DNA of 64,000 nt. It comes from Bacteroidetes bacterium UBA7674 (GTDB lineage: Bacteria; Bacteroidota; Bacteroidia; Chitinophagales; Chitinophagaceae). Made by a program: the position numbers and the translations under genes. The stretch is from positions 682,001 through 746,000 of the forward strand of contig DLHG01000013.1 of NCBI GenBank assembly GCA_002483105.1, in the 5' to 3' direction. Below the pieces are notes generated by a model. The model had not been told where the DNA came from, did not search any database, and saw only the letters and a program-made list of their open reading frames with translations. Numbering within the stretch: the stretch's first letter is position 1; every line of letters starts with the position of its first letter. Below are positions 40,972 through 49,752 of the stretch, in pieces.

Positions 40972-41853
40972 TCAATCCTTCTTTTCTTCCTTTAGATTCT
41001 TGGTGATGATGACGTAATCGCCCAGGTTGGTGTATTTATTCCAGTCCGGTTTTTCCAGGTCACCTTCGCTATAGAAAGAGGAGATGTTCAGTATTTTCAA
41101 CGGGTTATCTTTCGTGTACTTATTCAGTTGAGCGATGATCCCCATTTTTTCATCACTATGGAAACGGCCATTGAGGTGTAGTATCTTAGCGTTAGTGTTT
41201 TTCAGAAATGCTTTATATATGCTATAGGCCATCGTTGCATCCCACAGGTTCTGCGATTGATAAATATGCATACCCGGCATTACGCCATGCCCGCCCATTA
41301 TTTCCAGGAATTTCTCATAGTATCTCCCGGTAGCCGTATCAACAGGTGGTGGCAGCCATGAGCGCGAAGCTATGCTGAATTTACTGAGTGCTTCCAGTCC
41401 GCCCCTTGTCACTGCATTGGTATATCGCGGCGGTGTATTAGCAGCTATTACCGGCACCTGGTTGGCCTTGGCATATTCTACCATCGGTTTGTAGTCGCTG
41501 TAGTTTTTCCATGCACGTCCTTCTTTTATGAGGTTCTTTTCCTGTATCAGCCCTGCAAGGTATTCATCGAGTACCAGTTGCACATCTGCTTCAAACATTT
41601 CCATGCTCAGCATCAGGTCTTTGCCGATGGCTTTGTGGCTCTGCCTGAATACTTCTGCCTGCAGCATATGTCCTATAGAGTCATCATGCTCTTCGCCAAA
41701 GAACAGAACATCGGCAGCACTGAACGCTTTTACTATATCTTCTACGCCAACCTCTTTCTTATTCTTAGTATCGTATATCTTATAAAGTGACTTGTCCTGC
41801 GCCAGTGTAGTGAAAGGTAAAGCCAGCAGACAAATGATAAAAATGCTTCTCAT
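40972..41853 (-). CDS. ChaN family lipoprotein-like/heme-binding uptake protein
   Basis: A 293-residue exported protein (signal peptide to about residue 18). It matches the ChaN/DUF399 (Cofac_haem_bdg) family: ADVLFFGEEHDDSIGHMLQA, LSMEMFEADVQLVLDEYLAG, WKNYSDYKPMVEYAKANQVPVIAANTP and ILHLNGRFHSDEK. ChaN of Campylobacter binds heme; the family also shares the TIKI/EreA fold with possible hydrolase activity. Both roles are open here. Confidence 0.88.
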   Translation of the reverse strand: MRSIFIICLLALPFTTLAQDKSLYKIYDTKNKKEVGVEDIVKAFSAADVLFFGEEHDDSIGHMLQAEVFRQSHKAIGKDLMLSMEMFEADVQLVLDEYLAGLIQEKNLIKEGRAWKNYSDYKPMVEYAKANQVPVIAANTPPRYTNAVTRGGLEALSKFSIASRSWLPPPVDTATGRYYEKFLEIMGGHGVMPGMHIYQSQNLWDATMAYSIYKAFLKNTNAKILHLNGRFHSDEKMGIIAQLNKYTKDNPLKILNISSFYSEGDLEKPDWNKYTNLGDYVIITKNLKEEKKD

Positions 41854-41945
41854 GGCATAAAAGTATAGATAACATAGTAATAGTGCCTTATAAATGAGGA
41901 AAACTGTACTAAAATTGCCGTTACAGCGTTCTTTTATTGCCCGGA

Positions 41946-42710
41946 ATGAAAAACATATTGACAGGAATTGCGTTTTGTGCCGTACAGGCCACTGCTTTTG
42001 GACAGGATATTAATATTGGTGTTCATGCCAACCCGCTTTTTGCCGCGCCGGTACTGAGCGGTAAGTCTCAACTGGCTGAAGAGCTGAAGCCCTATTGGCT
42101 CAGGCTGGGGTATAATGTGGGCGCCAACGTCAATTTGAAATTCAAGAAGATGAGCGTGGAGCTTGCCCCGAGTTATTTGAGTAAATCTGTAAGTGTCATC
42201 CAAAGAAGGAAACAAATAGGTTTCGATAGCTATTACAGGATCACAATACCGTCAAAGGCCATAGAACTACCCATTTTAGTCAACCTGCTATTGCACCGCC
42301 ATGATAAGGATAAAGTATACGATCTCTATTTTGTAGCCGGCGCGGCGTATGAACTGGGGATGATTGATGCCTATAATGGATCTACTACATCGGGCGGTGG
42401 CGGAGTGAATCTGTATGTGGTAGGAAGCTATAATGGTGTGCGTAACTATAGCACGATTACACCCATACTAGGCTTTAAGATAAATGCGGTATTGAAAAGC
42501 GTAGGCCTGATAGATTATGGATTATCGTTTCATTTTCCCTTGCAATCAACAGGGCCGTATATTACAGAATCAACCTATAATATAGGGCAGGGTACTTCTT
42601 TATACACCAACAGCGTCTATGCACATACCTCTTATATTGATATAAAGCTATGTTACTACTTCCTGAATTTTGATAATAACCTGAAGCGACTGAAGTACAG
42701 AGTGGACTAG
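41946..42710 (+). CDS. PorT-like outer-membrane beta-barrel protein
   Basis: 254 residues from the ATG at 41946 (TTG 41937 is an alternative). Signal peptide MKNILTGIAFCAVQATAFGQ. Strands such as LRLGYNVGANVNLKFKKMSV, VELAPSYLSKS, KAIELPILVNLLL, DLYFVAGAAYELGM and YIDIKLCYYFLNF suggest an outer-membrane PorT/opacity-type barrel. Substrate unknown. It overlaps the convergent antiporter gene by 4 bp at the stop codons. Confidence 0.8.
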   Translation: MKNILTGIAFCAVQATAFGQDINIGVHANPLFAAPVLSGKSQLAEELKPYWLRLGYNVGANVNLKFKKMSVELAPSYLSKSVSVIQRRKQIGFDSYYRITIPSKAIELPILVNLLLHRHDKDKVYDLYFVAGAAYELGMIDAYNGSTTSGGGGVNLYVVGSYNGVRNYSTITPILGFKINAVLKSVGLIDYGLSFHFPLQSTGPYITESTYNIGQGTSLYTNSVYAHTSYIDIKLCYYFLNFDNNLKRLKYRVD

Positions 42711-43969
42711 GTGTTTACTTTGCCGTATATTTTATTGAATAAATTCAGCAGCGGACTGGTCATGAATGTAGTGACCAATGCCATTATCACCATCATCGCA
42801 AAAACCTGCGGATTGAGAATGCCCAGGTCGTAGCCGATATTAAGAATGATCAGCTCCATTAGTCCGCGTGTATTCATCAACGCACCTACGGTGAGACTAT
42901 CGTGCATATTCTCTCCTGCTATGCGTGCAGCAAACACACTACCACCGAATTTCCCTAGTATGGCGACGAACGTAATGATGCCACACATGCCCCAGAGTGC
43001 AGGCTCATTCAGTAAACCTATCTGTGTGCGGAGGCCGGTAAAGATGAAGAAGATAGGTAGTAGTAATACCAGTGCCACGTCTTCAATTTTATTGATGATC
43101 AGCTTGCGGAAATCCCACTCCAGCGGCATAATGACACCAGCCATGAATGCCCCGAACAAAGCATGTATGCCAATCACCTCCGCAGTGTAAGCGCTGAGTA
43201 AAAGAACGATGAATATGATGGCGATAGTGGAGCGCTTTACATCTTCGTCAGTAGTCTTTTGTGTCGACATCGTTTTCAGTAACGGACGAATTACGAACAA
43301 CATAACCAATACATATGCCACAGCAAATACTATAGTATAAAGAGAGTTGCCTATAGAGCCTGCCTTAGCGAGGGCTATCACTACTGCTAGTATGCACCAT
43401 CCTGCTATGTCATTGATAGCAGCGCTTACTATCGCGATGTTACCTGCACGTGTTTGGGTGAGCTTCTTATCTTTGATGATTCGTGCCAGCACGGGGAAGG
43501 CTGTGATGCTCATTGCTATTCCTATGAATAAGCAAAATGCATAGAAGGGTATTCCTGCGGGCAGGTAATCGTCTTTTAAGTAGAATGCAAGGCCCACGCC
43601 AAGCCCGTAAGGTACAATGATGCTGATGTTGCTGATAAGTATCGCTGATTTCGCTTTTTTCTTAATGATGTTCAGGTCCAGCTCCATGCCTATTACGAAC
43701 ATGAAAAGTATTAACCCTACCTGGCTAAGCAATTGAAGGTTGCCCAAAGATGCTGCCGGGAAAACAAACGCATTGAACGCAGGGAATATGGCACCAATAA
43801 CAGATGGACCTAAAATAATACCCGCGATGATCTCACCGATAACAGGTGGTTGACCGAATTTTTTGAAGAACAAACCACAGAGTTGCGCTGCAATGATGAT
43901 GATGATCAGTTGCAGCAGGAATATGGCTACAGGATGAGAAAGCGCATCAATGATAGCTTCTGTTGACAT
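42707..43969 (-). CDS. cation:proton antiporter (CPA2 family)
   Basis: A membrane antiporter with 12 or more hydrophobic segments. The frame is open from 44020, but the ATG at 43969 (MSTEAIIDALSHPVAIFLL) gives the family-type N terminus, 420 residues. Typical CPA2 features: FGQPPVIGEIIAGIILGPSVIG in TM2-3 and SAAINDIAGW with the acidic ion-binding residue in the middle. There is no C-terminal TrkA-N domain, unlike KefB/C, so regulation by NAD or glutathione is not expected. It exchanges Na+ or K+ for protons; the ion cannot be told. Confidence 0.9.
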   Translation of the reverse strand: MSTEAIIDALSHPVAIFLLQLIIIIIAAQLCGLFFKKFGQPPVIGEIIAGIILGPSVIGAIFPAFNAFVFPAASLGNLQLLSQVGLILFMFVIGMELDLNIIKKKAKSAILISNISIIVPYGLGVGLAFYLKDDYLPAGIPFYAFCLFIGIAMSITAFPVLARIIKDKKLTQTRAGNIAIVSAAINDIAGWCILAVVIALAKAGSIGNSLYTIVFAVAYVLVMLFVIRPLLKTMSTQKTTDEDVKRSTIAIIFIVLLLSAYTAEVIGIHALFGAFMAGVIMPLEWDFRKLIINKIEDVALVLLLPIFFIFTGLRTQIGLLNEPALWGMCGIITFVAILGKFGGSVFAARIAGENMHDSLTVGALMNTRGLMELIILNIGYDLGILNPQVFAMMVIMALVTTFMTSPLLNLFNKIYGKVNT

Positions 43970-44111
43970 AAAGGGTAAACTAAATTCAGCACAAGTTAGA
44001 AATAATTGCCAATCCTGCATATGGTTATAAATTATGCCTGACCTGATATGTTAATTTTGAGTGAGGTCTCTATTGGTTGCGTACTTTGCACAGGGTTTCA
44101 AACATAGAGAA

Positions 44112-45311
44112 ATGAGAGCAGCAGCTAAGCCGGAGAACGATATAGAGCGTTTGTCATCGCTTTATAGTTACAATATATTGGATAGTTTACCGGAAGAGAA
44201 TGTAGATGCCATTACACGCATAGCATCTGAGATATGTGGCACTAAAATGTCTTTGGTGACATTGATAGATGCCAACAGACAGTGGTTCAAGTCTGCTACA
44301 GGCTATGGTGAAGTGGGAGGTGAGACGGAAAGGGATCTTTCTTTTTGTGCCCATGCGATACTCACTCCTAAAGAAATATTTGAAGTTTCAGACTCCAGTA
44401 AAGACGAACGGTTTTTCGATAATCCATATGTTACCGGAGATCCGCACGTGGCGTTTTATGCCGGAGTGCCATTGGTGAATAAAGAAGGATACCCATTAGG
44501 TACTTTATGCGTATTAGATAACGTTCCCAAACACCTGACAGAGAGCCAGAAGCTGTCGCTCCGCGCATTGGCAAGCCAGGTAGTGTCTTTATTTGAATTA
44601 AGAAAAGCTAATGATGAACTTGAAGCGGGGAAAGAAATATTAGAAGAGACCAATAAGGAATTGGAGCGTTTCGCGCATGTAATAGCGCATGACTTGAAAT
44701 CTCCCGCTAATAATATCATTTCACTCACTGATATGATCATATCAGAATACAGTGAGCGATTGGATGAGGATGCCTATGAAATACTCGCTTATCTCAAAAG
44801 CTCGTCCATGAGCATGAAGTCGTTGATAGATGCGGTATTAAAACACTCCCAAACATTATCCGCACTGGCTGATGATAAAGAACGTTTGCAATTCCGTGCT
44901 GTTATGGAACAGGTAAAGTCTTTTATTACATTGCCGGAACATTTCAGGCTGGAATATGATAATAAGAGAGATGCTATCATTTATACATCAGGCCAGGCTC
45001 TATTACAAATATTACTGAACCTTATCAACAACAGTATAAAGTACAATGATAAACCGGAAGGTATTGTAAAAGTGTCTTTTGAAGAAGAACTCTATTTTTA
45101 CAAGTTTTCTGTTACTGATAATGGGGTAGGTATTCCTGAAGGATCGTACAAAGATATCTTCGGCATATTCCAGACCCTGGGCAATAAAGAAGACAGCCAG
45201 GGTATAGGCCTGAGTACCGTTAAAAAGCTGGTAGATCGGTTGGGCGGTACCATAGAAGTAAGCTCCATGGTAGGCGAGGGTAGTATCTTCACTTTTACCA
45301 TCAAGAAATAA
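44112..45311 (+). CDS. GAF-domain sensor histidine kinase
   Basis: 399 residues from the ATG at 44112 (the open frame begins at 44061). An N-terminal GAF domain (about residues 15-160: ITRIASEICGTKMSLVTLID, FCAHAILTPKEIFEV, YAGVPLVNKEGYPLGTLCVLD) is followed by a coiled linker and HisKA with the H-box RFAHVIAHDLKSPANN. HATPase_c has INNSIKYND, DNGVGIPEG and GIGLSTVKKLVDRLGGTIEV. No transmembrane segment or receiver domain, so it is a cytosolic sensor whose response regulator is not adjacent. Ligand unknown. Confidence 0.93.
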   Translation: MRAAAKPENDIERLSSLYSYNILDSLPEENVDAITRIASEICGTKMSLVTLIDANRQWFKSATGYGEVGGETERDLSFCAHAILTPKEIFEVSDSSKDERFFDNPYVTGDPHVAFYAGVPLVNKEGYPLGTLCVLDNVPKHLTESQKLSLRALASQVVSLFELRKANDELEAGKEILEETNKELERFAHVIAHDLKSPANNIISLTDMIISEYSERLDEDAYEILAYLKSSSMSMKSLIDAVLKHSQTLSALADDKERLQFRAVMEQVKSFITLPEHFRLEYDNKRDAIIYTSGQALLQILLNLINNSIKYNDKPEGIVKVSFEEELYFYKFSVTDNGVGIPEGSYKDIFGIFQTLGNKEDSQGIGLSTVKKLVDRLGGTIEVSSMVGEGSIFTFTIKK

Positions 45312-45332
45312 GGATTTGCTGCTATAAGAGGC

Positions 45333-45340
45333 TATCTTTG
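45333..45340 (+). promoter_or_regulatory. -7 box of the deacetylase-lolA operon
   Basis: TATCTTTG matches TAnnTTTG exactly and ends 9 nt before the ATG at 45350, predicting a very short or absent leader. It lies after the kinase stop codon. A -33 element is not obvious. Confidence 0.5.
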
Positions 45341-45349
45341 CAGCGCCTT

Positions 45350-46117
45350 ATGCGTCCGTACAAACTCGTTACACTTCTTTTCCTCGTATCACTGCTGGTG
45401 ATAGATTATGCCTATTTTATGGCCGGTACTTCGCTGTGGTGGATAGCAGGTGTATTAGCAGTTTATGTCAGCCTGCTGGTATTGGGGACTATCTTCATCC
45501 GTTGGAATTTTTATATCCGGTCGCTCAATAAAAGCAAGAACCCGAAATTGGTAGCACTCACCTTTGATGATGGACCTGCGGGACAAACTTCGATGATCCT
45601 CGACATACTGAAAGCAGAGGGCGTAGAAGCGGCTTTTTTTTCCATAGGTAAAAACGCCGCAGCACATCCTGAACTAGTGAAGCGTTGGGATGCTGAGGGG
45701 CATGTAGTGGGTAATCATAGTTACGACCACGGGTTCAACTTCGACTGGAAGCTGTCGAAGAATATGGCTAAGGAACTGGATCAAACAAATGATACCATAA
45801 GGTCACTAATAGGTAAAATGCCCAAGCTGTTCCGCCCGCCATATGGGGTTACGAATCCTAACCTGGCAAAGGCTGTGAAACGCACGGGCATGCACTCCAT
45901 AGGCTGGAGTCTTCGATCTTTCGATACCATAGCTAAAGACCCCAAAGAATTATTGGAACGGATATTGCTTAAGGTACAGGGCGGCGACATCATATTATTG
46001 CATGATAGTGTGCCTGTAACAAAGGAAATTTTAACAGGTTTAATAAAAGGCGTGCGGCAAAAGGGCTATACCTTTGCCCGCGTAGATAAAATGCTGGAGA
46101 TAGATGCTTATGCGTAA
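45350..46117 (+). CDS. membrane-anchored polysaccharide deacetylase (NodB-like)
   Basis: 255 residues from the ATG at 45350. Two N-terminal hydrophobic segments anchor the protein. The NodB domain has the metal and catalytic motifs TFDDGPAG, GNHSYDH and RPPYG, followed by WSLRSFDT and IILLHDS. It removes N-acetyl or acetyl groups from a polysaccharide or glycolipid; the substrate is unknown. It overlaps the next gene by 14 bp and heads a four-gene unit with lolA-like, lipoprotein and dehydratase genes. Confidence 0.93.
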   Translation: MRPYKLVTLLFLVSLLVIDYAYFMAGTSLWWIAGVLAVYVSLLVLGTIFIRWNFYIRSLNKSKNPKLVALTFDDGPAGQTSMILDILKAEGVEAAFFSIGKNAAAHPELVKRWDAEGHVVGNHSYDHGFNFDWKLSKNMAKELDQTNDTIRSLIGKMPKLFRPPYGVTNPNLAKAVKRTGMHSIGWSLRSFDTIAKDPKELLERILLKVQGGDIILLHDSVPVTKEILTGLIKGVRQKGYTFARVDKMLEIDAYA

Positions 46118-46745
46118 AGTTTTGGCCACTTTGGCTATGTGTGTGATAGGGTTGGGTGCATATGCCCAGCCAAAGGGTTTTAGTGCGGTGAAGAACCTCT
46201 CAGGCTTTCAGCAATCGCTGTCTAAGTCGAGTGCGGCTGTGCAGACAATTCAAAGTGATTTTAACCAGGTGAAGAACCTCTCCCTACTCGCGGATAAAAT
46301 AAAGAGCAAGGGCAAATTCTACTTTAAGAAAGAAGATAAGGTACGTATAGAATATACCACTCCGTTCACTTACCTGCTGGTGATGAACGCCGGGCAGATA
46401 CTGGTGAAGGACGAACAAAAAACCAATAAGGTAAATACGAAGAATAGTAAAACAATGCAGTCGGTGAACAGGATAATGGTGGACTGTATGCGTGGTACTG
46501 TGCTGAGCAACCCTGACTTCAAGACAACAGTCTATGAGAACGGGCAATCGTACCTCTTATCAATGGCTCCTGCTACCGAAGGAATGAAGAAAATGTTCAA
46601 GCAGATAGATGTGTACATGAACAAGAGCAGCTACGATGTGCACCGCCTGAGTATGGTGGAGCAGGGTGGCGACTATACTGATATGGACTTTACTAACGCA
46701 AAGCATAACCTCCCGCTGAATGACGCGCTTTTTAAAGTTAAGTAG
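46104..46745 (+). CDS. LolA-like outer-membrane lipoprotein carrier
   Basis: A 213-residue periplasmic protein (signal peptide MLMRKVLATLAMCVIGLGAYAQ). The LolA fold is suggested by SKSSAAVQTIQSDFNQVKNL, GKFYFKKEDKVRIEYTTPFTYLLVMN, GQILVKDEQKT and VHRLSMVEQGGDYTDMDF. In LolA these strands form a half-barrel holding the acyl chains of lipoproteins. It overlaps both neighbours (14 bp and 26 bp), so it is tightly coupled to the deacetylase and lipoprotein. Because of this context it may serve a dedicated lipid such as an aryl polyene or flexirubin-type product rather than bulk lipoproteins. Confidence 0.85.
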   Translation: MLMRKVLATLAMCVIGLGAYAQPKGFSAVKNLSGFQQSLSKSSAAVQTIQSDFNQVKNLSLLADKIKSKGKFYFKKEDKVRIEYTTPFTYLLVMNAGQILVKDEQKTNKVNTKNSKTMQSVNRIMVDCMRGTVLSNPDFKTTVYENGQSYLLSMAPATEGMKKMFKQIDVYMNKSSYDVHRLSMVEQGGDYTDMDFTNAKHNLPLNDALFKVK

Positions 46746-47364
46746 TCTCGCTATCGTATTGTTTGCGGTCTCGTGCGCGAGCCCTTATAAGAACCTGCAA
46801 AAGGAAAGCATCGGCAACTCCGCCATGCGTTTTCAACCGGAATATAAACGTGAATTGTACCGCTGCGTGGTAGATGGTAAAGTGCTGTTCAAGAAGTTTC
46901 ACCTGAGCGGCGTACTGTTATTCAAAGAACTGGACAAGGAAACGAGGGTGGTGTTCCAGAATGAGATGGGTATTTCCTTCTTTAATTTCTCCTGGGACAA
47001 GGCTGACAACTTTAAAGTGAACAGCATTATGCCCGAACTGGATAGACCGGCGGTGGTTAAGACCCTACAGAAGGATATCAGCCTTTTCCTCATGAAGGGG
47101 CTGGATAAAAGCTCAGAACAGCACTATTCTCAGGGTGATGAGCATTATCACCGCTTTACACTGGACAAAGGTTTTGTTTATTATATAGAAAAAACGGCAC
47201 GATTAATGCGGATAGTTAATACAGGAGAGCGCAAGAAGGTGACTACTATCACTTTAGAGGGCAAGGAAAAGAATATATCTATGCCTGAAAAGGTGTTTTT
47301 TGAGCACCATAAAGCCAACTTCTCTATAGAACTGACAAAAATCACGGCCGATGTTAATGAATGA
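46720..47364 (+). CDS. lipoprotein linked to the lolA-like gene
   Basis: A 214-residue lipoprotein with lipobox FAVSC (about Cys19) and a mature beta-rich domain (MRFQPEYKRELYRCVVDGKV, FHLSGVLLFKELDKETRVVF, ISFFNFSWDKADNF, RVTTI-like TTITLEGKEKN). No defined family is recognised, though such lipoproteins are common between lolA-like and dehydratase genes in pigment-type clusters of Bacteroidota. It overlaps the upstream gene by 26 bp and the next by 14 bp. An outer-membrane acceptor for the LolA-like carrier is an inference. Confidence 0.78.
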   Translation: MTRFLKLSSLAIVLFAVSCASPYKNLQKESIGNSAMRFQPEYKRELYRCVVDGKVLFKKFHLSGVLLFKELDKETRVVFQNEMGISFFNFSWDKADNFKVNSIMPELDRPAVVKTLQKDISLFLMKGLDKSSEQHYSQGDEHYHRFTLDKGFVYYIEKTARLMRIVNTGERKKVTTITLEGKEKNISMPEKVFFEHHKANFSIELTKITADVNE

Positions 47365-47710
47365 TTTCTATACCTATCGCGATGCACACAAGGAAAACGA
47401 CAGTTTTACCTGTAAAGTGACATTTAATTCCGCCCACGACATCTTTAAAGGCCACTTTCCCGGCCAACCGGTAGTTCCCGGCGTCTGCATGATGGAAATG
47501 GTAAAGGAATTTTTCCAGCAGGCACTGGGCAAAAAGGTCTGGCTACGTAATGCAGGTAATGTAAAATTCCTGCAACTGATCACGCCGGACGTTCAGCCCT
47601 ATATCAATATCAACTGGAAAGAGAGCGAAACGGGCTATAATGTAAGTGCCTCGTTCAAGAACGACGCTTCCGACCTGTTCAAGCTATCCGGGAATTTTGA
47701 AATAAGCTAA
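47351..47710 (+). CDS. 3-hydroxyacyl-ACP dehydratase-like hot-dog protein
   Basis: A 119-residue FabZ/FabA-like dehydratase. The active-site helix start HFPGQPVVPGVCMMEM carries the conserved His and PG residues, and the length is that of the single hot-dog form. Strands VWLRNAGNVKFLQLITP and GYNVSASFKND follow. The usual catalytic Glu of FabZ is possibly replaced (MMEMVKEFF). It overlaps the lipoprotein gene and closes the four-gene unit. Starts at 47351 or 47357 are both possible. Substrate unknown; it is probably a specialised fatty-acyl or polyene chain rather than bulk fatty acid synthesis. Confidence 0.83.
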   Translation: MLMNDFYTYRDAHKENDSFTCKVTFNSAHDIFKGHFPGQPVVPGVCMMEMVKEFFQQALGKKVWLRNAGNVKFLQLITPDVQPYININWKESETGYNVSASFKNDASDLFKLSGNFEIS

Positions 47711-47734
47711 GTACTACTTGCAATAAATGAAATG

Positions 47735-47766
47735 AAGGCCGCTCGAGTGAGGGGCCTTTGTTTTTG
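47735..47766 (+). terminator. terminator of the deacetylase-lolA operon
   Basis: Stem AAGGCC (47735-47740) / GGCCTT (47753-47758), followed by TGTTTTTG. Confidence 0.65.
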
Positions 47767-47779
47767 TCGTAACGCAATA

Positions 47780-47803
47780 AAGGCTACCCATGCGGATAGC
47801 CTT
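47780..47803 (-). terminator. rpsT terminator
   Basis: AAGGCTACCC (47780-47789) pairs with GGATAGCCTT (47794-47803) with one wobble. On the minus strand it is followed by TTATTG. Confidence 0.7.
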
Positions 47804-47828
47804 CATTGCTTACTAAAGAATATGTAAA

Positions 47829-48083
47829 TTAAGCGATAGCGTTAATTCTCTTTACGAGACCTGATTTCAGGTTGCTTGCTTTATTTTTATGAATAACGTT
47901 GCGTTTAGCCAGCTTATCAATCATAGAGATAACTTTAGTCAGTTCCTCAGTTGCTTCGGCTTTGTCAGTCGTAGCTAATAATTTGCGCATAGCATTACGA
48001 GTCGTTTTACCATAGTAACGGTTACGGTCGCGACGCTTTGTACTCTGACGGACGTCTTTTTTGGTTGCTTTATGATTTGCCAT
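47829..48083 (-). CDS. rpsT: 30S ribosomal protein S20
   Basis: An 84-residue basic ribosomal protein of the 16S rRNA-binding class. It starts MANHKATKKDVRQSTKRRDR and has the helical pairs (RNAMRKLLATTDKAEA, ELTKVISMIDKLAKRNVIHK, NKASNLKSGLVKRINAIA) expected of S20. Monocistronic. A perfect -7 box lies upstream on the minus strand (TACCTTTG, 48119-48112). It is intact, with no sign of frame error. Confidence 0.96.
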   Translation of the reverse strand: MANHKATKKDVRQSTKRRDRNRYYGKTTRNAMRKLLATTDKAEATEELTKVISMIDKLAKRNVIHKNKASNLKSGLVKRINAIA

Positions 48084-48111
48084 TGTTTTACTTAAATCTT
48101 TTAAAGGACTG

Positions 48112-48119
48112 CAAAGGTA
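48112..48119 (-). promoter_or_regulatory. -7 box of rpsT
   Basis: TACCTTTG on the minus strand, 28 nt upstream of the S20 ATG. A TTTG lies 16 nt further upstream, slightly closer than the usual 19-21. Confidence 0.55.
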
Positions 48120-48153
48120 AGTACTTTTTTTATTACAAAAAAGTTTTTACGCC

Positions 48154-49302
48154 TTACATTGATATTTGGTCAAAATATTGTTTAGATATCTTCTCCATAC
48201 TCTCTTTTTTCTGTACAAACACGTCCAATTTGTCTTTCGGGATGCGGAGGCTATAGTATTCCGTAGGATAATTTTTATATAAGAATAATTCGTAATCGGA
48301 ATTCCACCTGTTGATCTGCTCTTTGTCCACATCTATCTCTTTAGCCAGCAGCTCGAAATGAAGTGGCTCAGAGATGCGTACAATGACCATATTCTGCAAT
48401 TCTTCCTTAGTAAAGGTAGGTTTTACCCGTATTACAGGTGTAGAACTTGGCGCGGCTTTCTTATACTCGGCATATTTACCGGCATGAGGGTCGTCGCTGA
48501 ACTTGAAATCGTCAGGAACTACGCCTATGTTGATGAACTTACCCAGGCTCTCGAATATGGTAGCGGTAGCCACAAATGCCAGAACGTGGCCCTGTGTTTC
48601 GCGGGGAAGGTATTTTTTAATATCCCAGAAGTTGCGGCTGCCGGTAATGGCAATAGCACGCTGTACGGGAGTAGGGCCGCTGTTGTAGGCAGCTACTACT
48701 AACAGCCAGTCGTTGAGCTGTCCATAGAGCTGGTTAAGGTACTTTACAGCTGCTACAGTTGACTTATGCCAATCAGTACGGTCGTCACGGTTCTTGGTGA
48801 TGGTCAGACCCATTTCGCGGCCTGTAACCTCCATGAACTGCCATGGGCCAACAGCGCCTACGGGAGAAACTGCATTGTTATTAAGCGCCGACTCGATAAC
48901 AGCCAGGTATTTCAGTTCCTTAGGGATCTGGTTCTTGGCAAGAATATTATCTATCAGGCCAAAACGTTGGTTGCTACGCTCCCTTACTACAGAAAGTGTA
49001 TGTGTATGCGCTTCAAGGTACTGCTTGCAGTAACCCATCATGTAATCGTTCTGGTCGCCGAAGTAAGACTTGTGGCCTGCCAGAGGTACAGGTTTGTATT
49101 TTCCTGATTTTACAACAGTTTCTTCACGTGCTTCAGCAAGCAAGGGCCTCTTGTCACGGCTGATCTTTACAACAGTATCCGTCTTGATGGTCTTCTGGCC
49201 TGCCTTCATTGTAAAACCGAGCGACTCTTGTTGCTTATGTTGCGCAACAGCAGGAACGGAGCAAATGAATATTGACGCCAATAAAAGGCTCTTTAAGTGC
49301 AT
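48154..49302 (-). CDS. lytic transglycosylase (SLT/MltD-like)
   Basis: The frame opens at 49335; the ATG at 49302 (MHLKSLLLASIFICSVPAVAQ) gives a signal peptide and is preferred; 382 residues. The SLT domain (about residues 120-250) has the catalytic Glu in YLAVIESALNN, then VGAVGPWQFM and VVAAYNSGP. The C-terminal part (FTKEELQNMVIVRISEPLHF, RIPKDKLDVF) resembles a degenerate peptidoglycan-binding module. It cleaves peptidoglycan glycan strands with anhydroMurNAc formation. It lies downstream of tatA. Confidence 0.93.
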   Translation of the reverse strand: MHLKSLLLASIFICSVPAVAQHKQQESLGFTMKAGQKTIKTDTVVKISRDKRPLLAEAREETVVKSGKYKPVPLAGHKSYFGDQNDYMMGYCKQYLEAHTHTLSVVRERSNQRFGLIDNILAKNQIPKELKYLAVIESALNNNAVSPVGAVGPWQFMEVTGREMGLTITKNRDDRTDWHKSTVAAVKYLNQLYGQLNDWLLVVAAYNSGPTPVQRAIAITGSRNFWDIKKYLPRETQGHVLAFVATATIFESLGKFINIGVVPDDFKFSDDPHAGKYAEYKKAAPSSTPVIRVKPTFTKEELQNMVIVRISEPLHFELLAKEIDVDKEQINRWNSDYELFLYKNYPTEYYSLRIPKDKLDVFVQKKESMEKISKQYFDQISM

Positions 49303-49416
49303 TGTTTTATCGTTTTTTAACGCGTCGAAAAACATGCAACCCTAAGGGAAGCTTTTCTCAGTGCAAGTAAATTAAAATGTAGTAGTGCTTTCGGTGGGAG
49401 CAGGGTGTTGCGGAGA

Positions 49417-49638
49417 CTAAGGTTTTACCTTATCGTCCTTCTTCATTCCGGCTTCAATTTCGCTCTTCACGCCATCTTTAGCGTCGTTGAATTCACGGAT
49501 GCCTTTACCTATACCACGAGCAAGCTCAGGTATCTTCTTACCGCCGAAGAATATCACAACAACCAGAATGACCCAAAGCCACTCACCACCACTAGGCATT
49601 GAAAGAAGTAACTGTGGAGTAATGTTCAGTATTGACAT
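49417..49638 (-). CDS. tatA: twin-arginine translocase subunit TatA/TatE
   Basis: A 73-residue Tat pore component. A short N-terminal membrane helix (EWLWVILVVVIFFGGKKIPEL), then the amphipathic helix GIGKGIREFNDAKDG and a charged tail. The FGGKKIPEL hinge is the hallmark. Stand-alone and intact; tatC is not in the window. Confidence 0.95.
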   Translation of the reverse strand: MSILNITPQLLLSMPSGGEWLWVILVVVIFFGGKKIPELARGIGKGIREFNDAKDGVKSEIEAGMKKDDKVKP

Positions 49639-49752
49639 TTATAATGAGTTTTAAAAAAATGAACTATTGCAAATATAGGAACTTATGGGGGAATACACCA
49701 TACCCTAAGCTCTTCTATGTGCTGAATTTAACATATGACATAAGCATGATGA

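Noticed and set aside
47829..48083. Possible frameshift in rpsT as in the three small genes
   Set aside because: The S20 frame is complete and of normal length, so core genes do not share the frame errors.
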